DNA from: a virus
Virus record (IMG/VR): IMGVR_UViG_3300032284_001945
Coordinates: 1 to 51,139 of that record
Strand: one strand, 5' to 3'
DNA length: 51,139 nucleotides
This document shows, one piece after another, positions 37,903-46,930 of the stretch; the first letter of the stretch is position 1, and every line of letters begins with the position of its first letter. The translations under genes were made by a program, and so were the position numbers. The notes under the pieces are model-generated. The model had not been told where the DNA came from and did not search any database. It saw only the letters and a list, made by a program, of their open reading frames with translations.

Positions 37903-38934
37903 TTAAAATTCTATTTTAACTCTACAATTTATCTGTTTAGTAAAGTCTTTAGGTAAAGGTTTACTTAACTTGGCTACAGCTAATAATTCACCAGTATCAT
38001 TATAAAGACCTATTGTTGTAGGATATACTTTAGGATTATCGATCAGAGTAGAAAATAAAATATTACCGTTATTATCAATTATAGAAGGATTGCTAGTATA
38101 ATTTAATTGAGAACTTTTTGCAGTGACAAAGAAATATCTAGCAGATATAGTTTCTTGACTTCTTGCAGAAAAAGATTGAGCGTCAGCAATAGACTTATAA
38201 AAAGTAGCATTATTTATATTATAACCATACGAATAAGTCGAAGCTGCTGTTTCATTAACAGTGAACGAAATACCTTTATCCGAATATCCCAAAGATAATG
38301 CCCTAGGATTAAATACAAATATTCCCATATCAGGGAAAAACAATCCATAGCTTCCACTATTTGTTTGAATAGAAGAACTATTATAGCTGTGTCCTAAAGA
38401 TCCGCTAACAATATTATATACTCTATTTCCACCTATAAAGTTAGTTATAGAGCTATCTTTACTATCGTCAGTTAAATTTATAGTATATCCGGAGGAACTA
38501 AGTGTAAGACCCCAAGTTCCAGGATTAATGCTTTCTTTATATCTGGTTCTATTTACGTTTACTACGAAAATATCTCTGGATATGCCGTTACTGCCACCAA
38601 AATTGAACAAACTGTTTTCATCGCCATATACTAAATTTCTATATTGTCCATATACATCTCTAGTGGGACTCTTTTCATCAACAGTGTTGTTGAATAATAA
38701 AGATCCGCTACCAGAAATATGACCATAAGCTATAGCAAATTGTACCTCAGATCCGGAGGCATCATAAGGTATATTAAAAACGTTCAGATAAAATTTACCC
38801 GAAACGGAAGAAACTTGCTGTATGCTAGAAGTATAAGAAGAAGTTATTGTGTAAGAATAACCAGACCAAGCCGGAGCTGTGATAACTTCTGAACTGATGA
38901 CGCTATCGTCTGTTCCAAATTGTATAAAAGACAT
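37903..38934 (-). CDS. Virion structural protein with shared fibre modules
   Basis: 343 residues. N-terminal SYTITSSYTSSIQQVSS is Ser/Thr-rich, then VYGQYRNLVYGDENSLFNFG and a VNVNRTRYKESINPGTW block shared with Pro/Thr protein 2, and SYSLGYSDKGI-like strands. The C-terminus (TTIGLYNDTGELLAVAKLSK, PLP, CRVKIEF) is the same module as the 99-residue protein at 33139-33438. No enzyme motif. Probable baseplate or fibre component, member of a local paralogous set. Confidence 0.75.
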   Translation of the reverse strand: MSFIQFGTDDSVISSEVITAPAWSGYSYTITSSYTSSIQQVSSVSGKFYLNVFNIPYDASGSEVQFAIAYGHISGSGSLLFNNTVDEKSPTRDVYGQYRNLVYGDENSLFNFGGSNGISRDIFVVNVNRTRYKESINPGTWGLTLSSSGYTINLTDDSKDSSITNFIGGNRVYNIVSGSLGHSYNSSSIQTNSGSYGLFFPDMGIFVFNPRALSLGYSDKGISFTVNETAASTYSYGYNINNATFYKSIADAQSFSARSQETISARYFFVTAKSSQLNYTSNPSIIDNNGNILFSTLIDNPKVYPTTIGLYNDTGELLAVAKLSKPLPKDFTKQINCRVKIEF

Positions 38935-38946
38935 TTTTTATATAGT

Positions 38947-39606
38947 TTATTTATTCTTTACTACTGTTAAAGGTATATAGGATCTAGCACCGGAATCTCT
39001 TCCCATAACAACTAAGGTTGTAGTAAGACTTGTTAAAGTGCTTCCGAATAATGTATCTATAGTTGTTCCTATTAAAGTAAATGAAGTTCCTATAACCGTT
39101 TTGCTTATTGCTGTGCCTACAGTGGATTGAATATCTGTCGTATTTAAACCGCTGGTATCTATTCCTATACCGGTAAAAGTAGACAGCAGTCTTCCGTCAC
39201 CAACAGTCACCACATATCCGCTAGGCTCATATGTGCTAGTTGCACCTAAGTAATTTAACGTTTGGGGAGTTATTACTAAAGAAGCTCCCTGTTTAAGGGT
39301 GATACTGCCATATCCAACGTTAATCACGGGTAATTTACTAGTTCCTCTGGGGAGAGTTACTAATTTATACTTCATGATCTGTGTTTCGTCGGGGAAAGCT
39401 TCTAAAAGAGGCATATTTTCAATAGCCTCTCCATAAAATGCCGATCCTGAGGGATGATTGGGGTTATATAAGCTATAATCTATTTCATCGTCGGCCAGCG
39501 CAAATTGTGTAATTCTAAACGATCCGTCATTTCTAGCCAGGAGTTCTCTTCCTTTTTTTGTCAAGACCGCATCGATTGTTACGACTGTATTATCTAAATA
39601 TCCCAT
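38947..39606 (-). CDS. Conserved virion structural protein (DAVLTKKGRELLA type)
   Basis: 219 residues. N-terminus VVTIDAVLTKKGRELLARND, GSFRITQFALADDEIDYSLY and NPNHPSG are the signature of a protein present in many large T4-like phages, where it is called a structural protein. GDGRLLSTFTGIGIDTSGL and a Thr/Ser-rich beta C-terminus follow. Likely part of the tail or baseplate periphery. An AT-rich motif lies 29 bases upstream. Function beyond structural is not known. Confidence 0.75.
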   Translation of the reverse strand: MGYLDNTVVTIDAVLTKKGRELLARNDGSFRITQFALADDEIDYSLYNPNHPSGSAFYGEAIENMPLLEAFPDETQIMKYKLVTLPRGTSKLPVINVGYGSITLKQGASLVITPQTLNYLGATSTYEPSGYVVTVGDGRLLSTFTGIGIDTSGLNTTDIQSTVGTAISKTVIGTSFTLIGTTIDTLFGSTLTSLTTTLVVMGRDSGARSYIPLTVVKNK

Positions 39607-39635
39607 ATATTTAATTAAATTTCTTTTATCTAAAG

Positions 39636-39645
39636 ATAAATATCA
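39636..39645 (-). promoter_or_regulatory. Recurrent AT-rich motif (TGATATTTAT)
   Basis: Copy in a 54-base gap, 29 bases before the ATG at 39606. One of the better placed copies for a promoter role. Confidence 0.45.
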
Positions 39646-39660
39646 GATTTATTGCTTTTA

Positions 39661-41679
39661 TTATGAAATCACTAAAACTTTAGACAGCACGGTATCTTTC
39701 AGAGGAGCTATAATATTAGCTATATCCTTTTTGATATTAGTGTCTAAATTGAAAGGTATAACCAACGCATTTGATGTTTGTCCTTCCGTTTTTTTAAAAT
39801 TTATCAATATAGTAGTCTCGTCTTCTTTTTTCTTTAAAAAAGCAAAGGTTCTAGTGTTAACATTTGCCGGATTGACTTTTCTATCCAATTTAACAGAAAG
39901 AGGTACTAATACTGTACTTGTAGTACCAGATTGATTTATTTTAGGTTCGTTTATTTGTTCTATTATATAAATGTCAGGGTTTATACTATAATAGGAGGTA
40001 AACCTTATAATATCTCCTATTTCAAAATGGAAAGGAGCTTCAACTGGGCTGTAATAATTACTTACAGAAGCGGGATTAGAAGCATCTGGGGCTATAAAAG
40101 AAACGTTATCATATAACAAAGAAGAATCGGTATCAAAAAGCAACGTTTGATTATCGGATCCTAAAGTAAACATTGTTGAAGTACCCTGAATAGTAGCGTT
40201 AGCTACTGGCGTTATCCCAGTATTAATAGCATCCCAAACTTCAAAAAAGGCCTTGGAACTATCACCATTTTGCAGCTCAAAATATATACCTTCAGTCCTA
40301 ATAAAGAAATTTCGCATCTCAGCAAAAAATACCTTCAGTCTAATTTTATCTCCTTGAGCCAGAGTTACCTTATAGTCATTTAAAATGCAAGAAAATTGTA
40401 TGTATTGAAACCCTGTTCCTGGGCTTATATCCATGAAAATAAAACTATTTTGCTCATCTACTCCTACATTCGAAGTTTCAGGCAACCTATTAATTCTCAT
40501 GTTTGTAGCCGTCCTATATTGCCAGGAAGTTGTTCCTGCTGCTTGATATTCTATGATTCCTACTATTTTGATTGTGGAAGCTCCGCTGTCTGGGTTTGTA
40601 GCGAAGGTCATGTTTATAGGAATATTTACATTCACCATATAATCAGAATCTCTTTGAGCCTGATAATATTCATAATATTCACCGCCGAGAACATTTATTT
40701 TTAATGCGGCCACGTCTGTATTTTCATAACCACCATTAGCAGATCCTGATTTGTTAGTAAGAAAGTAATCTAAGGTATAATAATGGCTAGTATAATCATT
40801 TTGACGAAAAACTCCATTATCTATTCCCGGATTCGGATCAGTAAAAGTAGTTCCATCATATCTTTTATACTTTCCTGCTATAGTAAGCGGCAATTGACTA
40901 GAATAAGGCCACTGCGTGGATGCAAATTTATTAAGAGAAAAAGGTTGACTATAAATAATTGTGCCATCTTTTTTAAAAAAAGTATTTGTAGAAGTTACAT
41001 GCGTAAAATCAGTATCGGCATTTCCTATAGTATAAAATACATAATCAGACTCAGCAACGGCTTTAGTACCTATTCTAGTTGTTGTTGTAGATTTAGGTTT
41101 TAAATATAGAAAATTTAACGTTTCATTTGTTTCTCTAAAAATTATAGGAGAATAACTATATCCAGATTCAAAAATGATTTTATCTCCGTCTAAGTTAGCT
41201 TGATTAGTTGGGTTGTATTTATCTGTTAAAGAAATTTGTACATTATCTCCCTTTTTAAAAGTGTTTTGAACTTCAAATAAATTATAATTTTTACGAGATA
41301 ATTCTATAACGGACCCAGTAGCATCGATTAAATATTTTATATTTACTGTGGTCTTGTCGTAAAAATTTAAGTTTTTTTCATTTATATTATTGGACCAAGC
41401 AAATTTTATAGTATTGATATCTATAGCTGCGTTTTTACCATAAGAATTATCACCTTCTGTAAAGAAAGTATATGTTTTACTGGTAGATTTACTACCGTCA
41501 TACCTAGGATAAGTGTATACAGGATCTTGATATTTTCCATCATTTATTTGAACAGGACTTAAAATATTATGGTTGTACTTATCTACTCCTAAAAAAACTT
41601 TAGAATCCGCACTAGAGGAAACAACATTAATCAGAGTATTATAATCCGATCTAACAAACTTTTCATAATCTAGGGCCAT
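39661..41679 (-). CDS. Large virion structural protein
   Basis: 672 residues starting MALDYEKFVRSDYNTLINVV. Beta-rich with YSPIIFRETNETLNFLYLKP, FFAEMRNFFIRTEGIYFEL and FHFEIGDIIRFTSYYSINPD stretches. The C-terminus LVIPFNLDTNIKKDIANIIA, PLKDTVLSKVLVIS ends in a helix and strand. The ATG overlaps the stop of the preceding gene by 10 bases. No catalytic or binding motif recognised. Placed among fibre and baseplate genes, it is most likely a baseplate-associated fibre or tail-surface protein. I cannot name a family. Confidence 0.65.
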   Translation of the reverse strand: MALDYEKFVRSDYNTLINVVSSSADSKVFLGVDKYNHNILSPVQINDGKYQDPVYTYPRYDGSKSTSKTYTFFTEGDNSYGKNAAIDINTIKFAWSNNINEKNLNFYDKTTVNIKYLIDATGSVIELSRKNYNLFEVQNTFKKGDNVQISLTDKYNPTNQANLDGDKIIFESGYSYSPIIFRETNETLNFLYLKPKSTTTTRIGTKAVAESDYVFYTIGNADTDFTHVTSTNTFFKKDGTIIYSQPFSLNKFASTQWPYSSQLPLTIAGKYKRYDGTTFTDPNPGIDNGVFRQNDYTSHYYTLDYFLTNKSGSANGGYENTDVAALKINVLGGEYYEYYQAQRDSDYMVNVNIPINMTFATNPDSGASTIKIVGIIEYQAAGTTSWQYRTATNMRINRLPETSNVGVDEQNSFIFMDISPGTGFQYIQFSCILNDYKVTLAQGDKIRLKVFFAEMRNFFIRTEGIYFELQNGDSSKAFFEVWDAINTGITPVANATIQGTSTMFTLGSDNQTLLFDTDSSLLYDNVSFIAPDASNPASVSNYYSPVEAPFHFEIGDIIRFTSYYSINPDIYIIEQINEPKINQSGTTSTVLVPLSVKLDRKVNPANVNTRTFAFLKKKEDETTILINFKKTEGQTSNALVIPFNLDTNIKKDIANIIAPLKDTVLSKVLVIS

Positions 41680-44600
41680 AAATAATGATTTCTATTTTTT
41701 CTAATAAAAGTAGCATTGACATCTATAAAAGACCCGGATAATTCTCCTAAATAAAAATCAGAACCGTCTCCGTATCCGCTTGTATAAATACTGTCTCCTT
41801 CAGGTTTTGAACCGGTTATTTCAGTTGAATAATCATTATGATGATCTTCACCTTTTCCGATTGGTGTTTTTGCTTTAGGCCTTTCTAAAATGGGGGATTT
41901 TATAGTTATGCCGGTATTGAGATTATCTCTACCAGGAACATAATCCATAATCATTTTAAATAAGGTATTGTCAAAAAACTGAATCAATCTTACATAATCC
42001 TTAAGATTATAATTCCTCAAATACTTTAAATAATATGCCTGATTTAAATTATTTAAATCCGGGTATTTGGTCATATGAGCGTGGCTAGGATTTCCTAAAA
42101 GCTCATCAAGATCTATAGTATTTCCATATTCGGCAATTATATCTTTATTAACCTCATTCTGCGGAGAAAAAGAAACATCCAGGAAATGAATATCTTTTGT
42201 TCTATAGTTAAGACTATTATCTTCTAATCTTAGAAACGGAGAAAGAACACTTCCTGTAATGTAATTGTCTACTATCCTAACTTTTTTATTTACAGGATTA
42301 GAATATACCGAATTTGGAGAATTGGTTATATACTTTTCATAGTTAGGATTATAACTATTATTATTTGGAAAATTATTAAAATATAAAAAGTTATATGTGG
42401 GATAGTTAGTAAAAATTACCGCATTGCCGTTCCTATGTATCGAAACAGCTTCGTAATTAATAAAGTGATTATAAGTTACTAAATCGTTTCCTAAAGGAAA
42501 TCTAGCAGCCAAATAATTCCAGGATGAACCGCTGGTATTACCTTCTATAGATTCAGGATTAAGCGTATGAACCAAAAACTTGGATAAACTTAAAGGTTCG
42601 CCCCAAAATCTAAGTTCTTGGAAATCTCCCAAGAAATATCCATTTTGTTTAAAATTTCTATTATCAGCTAATCCGCTTGCTCCTAAATTAAAAACGTGAG
42701 AGGGAGAAGCCCAAGAATTGTTATATGAAGAAGATATAGTACCACTAACATACATAGAAGCTGAGGCCTGATGTCCTATCCTATCTCCTATTTTATTGGC
42801 AGCTATTAAAGTATAAGTTTCAGGTAAATTTATACTAGCATAATTTCTACTAGTATCTCTAGTAATCATCAGATTCCACCAACTGGTCTCCCCAGTAGAA
42901 CCGGTGTGATATATTGGCAATGATATACTACAACTATTGTAGCCATAGCTTCCGCTCAAACAAAATTCAATTTTGCTATAAGGGAATCCTAATGTCTTAT
43001 CTGGAGACATTACTACTCCAAAAAGCCTATTTGGATTTGTGCTGAATGTAGTACATTCGAGTATAGAGGAAGTATTATAATAGGAAGATTTTACTGGCTT
43101 AAATCTCAATTCTACCGAATCCGGAACATAGTTACCGTTAGGATCCTGGGAATAATATATGTAATCCCATCTAGTTTGAATTTCGACATTATAGCTAGAA
43201 CTTAAACTATAGGAAAATCTATCGTAGGTATATTCTACCGTTTCATTATTCTTATCAGATCCTCCAAACTCATTTGTGCTAAGTATCGTGTCAGGAATAC
43301 CAAATACGCTTATAAGGTCTGCAATACCATCATCAGTACCTTTCTTTTTTAATAATTGAGGTAAATTGTGATATATTCTTTTTAAAAGTTCTTTCTGAAG
43401 ATCTTGTCCTGGAACTATATCACTAGATGCGCTTATTAATGTGCTATGATTATCTGAAACGAGGGAATAACTACCGGAAACAGTTGCACCTATTAAATAT
43501 GAATATAAATCATCGTTAGATCTAGAGTTGTATAATTTTATACCTAAAGATCTTAATGCATGATAAACTAAATCTTTGGATATCCCTTTATTTAAGTTAT
43601 TTCTATTTTTGTAAAGATCAGTTATAGATTTGATATAAAGCCAAACATTATCAAAATGTTGACCAATCATGTCTATAAACTTTTCATACAATCTATTATT
43701 ATCATCTAATCTGAGATACTCTGGAATGCTTTTAACTAAGCCGTCTTGATTGTCATCATCATAATATGATGCTGTAGAGATTTGTCCTCCATAATAAGGA
43801 GAAGTATAATCTAAACTTCCTATCCAATATAAAGCTTGGCTGCTTGTAGAAGGATAAATATAATACGGTTTTGCAGATCCAGATTTAGGCCAAGAAGTGG
43901 ATGCTGATTCGTAATATAAGTAATTTTCATAACCATCAAAATTGGTTACAATGCTATCTATTTTATTTCGATAATCGTATATACTTTGACTAGAATTGGT
44001 GGAATTCTGATAATTAGGAATATTTTGTAAAATCGAAATACTAGAATTATATTGTTCTATTAATTGGATTTTATAAATAAAATTTAATAATCTTCTTTTA
44101 GCAGAAGAAAAATGGATAAAATCAGAATAATCTGAATAATCTACGCTTATTTGTATTCCAGATTCAGATAATTTATTTAAAACTTCTCTATAAGAAAAGA
44201 CTGAATTATTAGAAAGTAAAGTATTTTCGTTTAAATATTCAGAATTTGTATTTGCGTGTTGATCTACTTCTATATTAAAATTCGGACCTTTTATTTTGGG
44301 CGGAGGTAATTCTAATATTTCAGGAAATAATTCTACTTCAAAAGTTATAGGAGAAGATAATTCTTCTACAAACCAAAAACTATCTTTTTCAGAAAAATTT
44401 ACAGGCAGAGGCTTGTATAATTTGACTAAAATAGAATAAGGATCAGTATTTGTATCTAAAGCGATATTTACACAATCTATAAGATCATTATTACCAAAAT
44501 TTAATAAAAAGTCCTTAAAATAAGGAGCAGTTTGCATCTCATTTATGAGATTACCTACTCCATACTGTACATCATTATTCGAAATAAGATTTGTGGAAAT

Positions 44601-44981
44601 TCTAAGTTCTGTTCTATCGGCGGAAATTTCTTTGATGAAAAAAACCTTTTCATTAGTATCAAATACCTTTTTCCTAAAAATATTGTATGTTACCTTATAA
44701 GAACCGGCAACATATCCAGAACTTATAAGAAGTTCTGAAGCTGAAAATTCTAATTGATTTGTAGTAGTTACTTCTTCTCCTTTTAATTTTCCAGGGATAT
44801 TGTATCCTGTAAAATTATTATCGGAAGATATCAACACATTGGTTGAGGTATATATATGAGCTTCTACATAGTCTTCTGGTAATCCAAAATTTCTAATAAG
44901 CTGCTTAGACGATATTAATGACTCGTCAGTAGTTTCATATTTCCCTAAATTTTCATTTATTCTATTCTCCGAAACTATCAT
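41670..44981 (-). CDS. Large virion protein with lectin-like (concanavalin A/LamG) domain
   Basis: 1103 residues. Residues 1-230: ENLGKYETTDESLISSKQLI, FFIKEISADRTELRISTNLI and a VKLYKPLPVNFSEKDSFWFV module also found in abbreviated form in neighbouring fibre proteins. Middle: helical segment with LKKKGTDDGIADLISVFGIP (about 536-555). Residues about 575-800 look like a concanavalin A/LamG jelly roll (FCLSGSYGYNSCSISLPIYH, SSWWNLMITRD, GDFQELRFWGEPLSLSKF), a sugar-binding fold in many fibres. The C-terminus has KDYVRLIQFFDNTLFKMIMD. Probably baseplate-anchored adhesin recognising host polysaccharide (inference from domain). Coupled by ATGA to the upstream small gene. Confidence 0.75.
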   Translation of the reverse strand: MIVSENRINENLGKYETTDESLISSKQLIRNFGLPEDYVEAHIYTSTNVLISSDNNFTGYNIPGKLKGEEVTTTNQLEFSASELLISSGYVAGSYKVTYNIFRKKVFDTNEKVFFIKEISADRTELRISTNLISNNDVQYGVGNLINEMQTAPYFKDFLLNFGNNDLIDCVNIALDTNTDPYSILVKLYKPLPVNFSEKDSFWFVEELSSPITFEVELFPEILELPPPKIKGPNFNIEVDQHANTNSEYLNENTLLSNNSVFSYREVLNKLSESGIQISVDYSDYSDFIHFSSAKRRLLNFIYKIQLIEQYNSSISILQNIPNYQNSTNSSQSIYDYRNKIDSIVTNFDGYENYLYYESASTSWPKSGSAKPYYIYPSTSSQALYWIGSLDYTSPYYGGQISTASYYDDDNQDGLVKSIPEYLRLDDNNRLYEKFIDMIGQHFDNVWLYIKSITDLYKNRNNLNKGISKDLVYHALRSLGIKLYNSRSNDDLYSYLIGATVSGSYSLVSDNHSTLISASSDIVPGQDLQKELLKRIYHNLPQLLKKKGTDDGIADLISVFGIPDTILSTNEFGGSDKNNETVEYTYDRFSYSLSSSYNVEIQTRWDYIYYSQDPNGNYVPDSVELRFKPVKSSYYNTSSILECTTFSTNPNRLFGVVMSPDKTLGFPYSKIEFCLSGSYGYNSCSISLPIYHTGSTGETSWWNLMITRDTSRNYASINLPETYTLIAANKIGDRIGHQASASMYVSGTISSSYNNSWASPSHVFNLGASGLADNRNFKQNGYFLGDFQELRFWGEPLSLSKFLVHTLNPESIEGNTSGSSWNYLAARFPLGNDLVTYNHFINYEAVSIHRNGNAVIFTNYPTYNFLYFNNFPNNNSYNPNYEKYITNSPNSVYSNPVNKKVRIVDNYITGSVLSPFLRLEDNSLNYRTKDIHFLDVSFSPQNEVNKDIIAEYGNTIDLDELLGNPSHAHMTKYPDLNNLNQAYYLKYLRNYNLKDYVRLIQFFDNTLFKMIMDYVPGRDNLNTGITIKSPILERPKAKTPIGKGEDHHNDYSTEITGSKPEGDSIYTSGYGDGSDFYLGELSGSFIDVNATFIRKNRNHYLWP

Positions 44982-45313
44982 TTAGAAGGAGGATTTGTCA
45001 GATTATATAATTGATTTTTTAAAGAAACATTTTCTTCTCTAAGATTTTTGATTTCCTGTTCCATATCTAATATGCTTATTCCGATATATTCACTGCTTCT
45101 ATTTACTAGCTCCAAATGAGAAGTGTTAGAACCACTGGGAGGGATATCATAAAATAAATTATTATAATCGCTGAAAAATGTATCAACTGTCGCGGGATCT
45201 GGGCCTACATTTTTAGGCTCTACCGGTATAAGTTGAGAAAATTTAGTATCTATCACATTAGTTAATGTGTTTTTACCAAAAATTTTCCTTTGTATTGATA
45301 CTGTTTCTCCCAT
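44978..45313 (-). CDS. Small virion-cluster protein with C-terminal coiled coil
   Basis: 111 residues. First part is unrecognised (SIQRKIFGKNTLTNVIDTKF, SQLIPVEPKNVGPD, FFSDYNNLFYDIPPSG). ILDMEQEIKNLREENVSLKN is a heptad-type coiled coil near the C-terminus, suggesting trimerisation or pairing with the following 1103-residue protein. TAATG and ATGA overlaps on both sides imply coupled translation in fixed ratio. Function unknown. Confidence 0.65.
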   Translation of the reverse strand: MGETVSIQRKIFGKNTLTNVIDTKFSQLIPVEPKNVGPDPATVDTFFSDYNNLFYDIPPSGSNTSHLELVNRSSEYIGISILDMEQEIKNLREENVSLKNQLYNLTNPPSK

Positions 45314-46407
45314 TATTCTGTCACTTTAAAAAAGAATCGATCATCAAATATTATAGTAGAACCATTTATAACAGTCTTAATAAGCAGTTTATAATATCTT
45401 TCGGGTTCTAATCCGTACATATAGATATCAAAATAATTTCCATTTTGATCAGCACTTATTTTAGTGTAAGAATTATCAAAATCTACAACATTTATATCAG
45501 ATTTAACATCTTTTATCGCATAATATGAGCTTGTAGGCAGATATTTAGAAGTTGTATATATAGAAGAAGTAGCAAAAACTCTTGTGGGATATTGTTCCCT
45601 AACATTTACTCTAAATCTAGTTATTTCATATTGATTATATTCGCCTTTGTTATTTGCTATTGAAACTTTTATATCGGAATTAGTTACAGTTGTAATAGAA
45701 GATCCAGAAATATTATAAGAAGAATCATCCCATTTAAATTCCAAAACGGGAGGATATACCGTATTTGTATCTCTTGAAAAGAAATTTAAAATATAGTTAT
45801 AGTCAGGATCAAATTCTAATGAGCCTGACGTTTTCAATATAAATCCATTATTGGGCAATGAGCCAGACGCATACATTTTTACTAAAGATGTAACATCTAA
45901 ATCTATATCTTTATTAGTATAAACTCCAAAAGATTGCGTAGATACAGAGGCTGTATACCAAGTGCCTCCACCCTGGTTTAACCCATAATAGCTGCTTACG
46001 GCACCCATTCCAGAATATTCCCATTGATTTTCTTTAGTAGCATTTCTATATTTCCAAGAAGCGCCGTCTTTAGTTATAGGAAGATTTCCGTATTTACCCG
46101 TACCCATATCCCACGTTCCAGAAATAGCATATGCTTCTATTGTATAATCAGTAGGCAGAGCAGTAGAATCGGCTAAAAATAGTTTTAATTCCGCTTTATA
46201 AGAATTTGTTTGGATGTAATTATTTACAACATTAGAAATATCAGTATCAGCAAATTTTATTAATATTCTTGCCGCCGAAGATTGGCTAGCATATAAAAGA
46301 CTTGTATTCTTAGTCAACTCTAAAATAGCATCCATTCCTGTATTCATAGTGTCGTAATCTGAATACAGAGTAGCATCTTTTTCAACAAAAATTTTATATA
46401 CTGCCAT
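45313..46407 (-). CDS. Virion protein with DNRLRE/carbohydrate-binding-like domain
   Basis: 364 residues. The N-terminal 200 residues have the pattern IFVEKDATLYSDYDTMNTGM, ARILIKFADTDISN, YKAELKLFLADSTAL, IDLDVTSLVKMYASGSLPNN and GFILKTSGS, that is, parallel strands as in DNRLRE/CBM-like beta sandwiches that bind glycans or decorate fibres. C-terminal 150 residues form another beta domain (RFRVNVREQYPTRVF). Role: tail or baseplate decoration, possible host surface contact. Assignment by pattern, moderately sure. Confidence 0.65.
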   Translation of the reverse strand: MAVYKIFVEKDATLYSDYDTMNTGMDAILELTKNTSLLYASQSSAARILIKFADTDISNVVNNYIQTNSYKAELKLFLADSTALPTDYTIEAYAISGTWDMGTGKYGNLPITKDGASWKYRNATKENQWEYSGMGAVSSYYGLNQGGGTWYTASVSTQSFGVYTNKDIDLDVTSLVKMYASGSLPNNGFILKTSGSLEFDPDYNYILNFFSRDTNTVYPPVLEFKWDDSSYNISGSSITTVTNSDIKVSIANNKGEYNQYEITRFRVNVREQYPTRVFATSSIYTTSKYLPTSSYYAIKDVKSDINVVDFDNSYTKISADQNGNYFDIYMYGLEPERYYKLLIKTVINGSTIIFDDRFFFKVTE

Positions 46408-46409
46408 TT

Positions 46410-46928
46410 TTAAAGTGTTACGTATTTTGTTCCGGGTATAAATTGACCCGCATTATATTTTGCTAATAGATCTCTCCAATTATGATTAAATCTTTTTTCA
46501 AAATGAGGTTTATCTACTATCGTCCCTTTCCAATCTCCGCCCCATTCCCATCCGTTATCTTTCATTATTTTTACTACTTCCATCCAGTCGGATTTACTGT
46601 CTCCATCAAAGTCTTTAACATCATCCCAAGTTGCGTTTCCGTCAGCTACAAGAACGATATCAAAAGCTAAACCATAATTATGATATGATTGTCCAGGCTT
46701 AGAATTAGTCACTTTTCCTAATTTATTACCTTTACTGTCATAAAGTTTAGTTCTACCCTGAGCATACAAGGCAGCTTGTTCATCGAAGGTTCTATACGTA
46801 TACGCAAACCTGCAATACGCTCTACCCGATAAAGCGGGAACTATTTGTGCTGAATAAATATGCTCAGTCTCATTTCTAAGATCGGGATGCATTAATTTGA
46901 TTCTGTCTAATGTAACTTGATCGACCAT
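46410..46928 (-). CDS. M15-family peptidase (endolysin-like, L-Ala-D-Glu/D-Ala-D-Ala type)
   Basis: 172 residues. SYHNYGLAFDI (81-91) gives the M15 Zn ligands H83 and D90. WEWGGDW (127-133) and PHFE with H142 complete the site, as in the T5 endolysin and VanY group. YCRFAYTYRTFDEQAALYAQ G (about 38-58) is the conserved substrate-binding region. No signal peptide or transmembrane segment. Lies between gp6-like and fibre genes, so it may be a structural cell-wall opener at the baseplate rather than the lysis enzyme, or serve both. Confidence 0.88.
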   Translation of the reverse strand: MVDQVTLDRIKLMHPDLRNETEHIYSAQIVPALSGRAYCRFAYTYRTFDEQAALYAQGRTKLYDSKGNKLGKVTNSKPGQSYHNYGLAFDIVLVADGNATWDDVKDFDGDSKSDWMEVVKIMKDNGWEWGGDWKGTIVDKPHFEKRFNHNWRDLLAKYNAGQFIPGTKYVTL

Positions 46929-46930
46929 TT

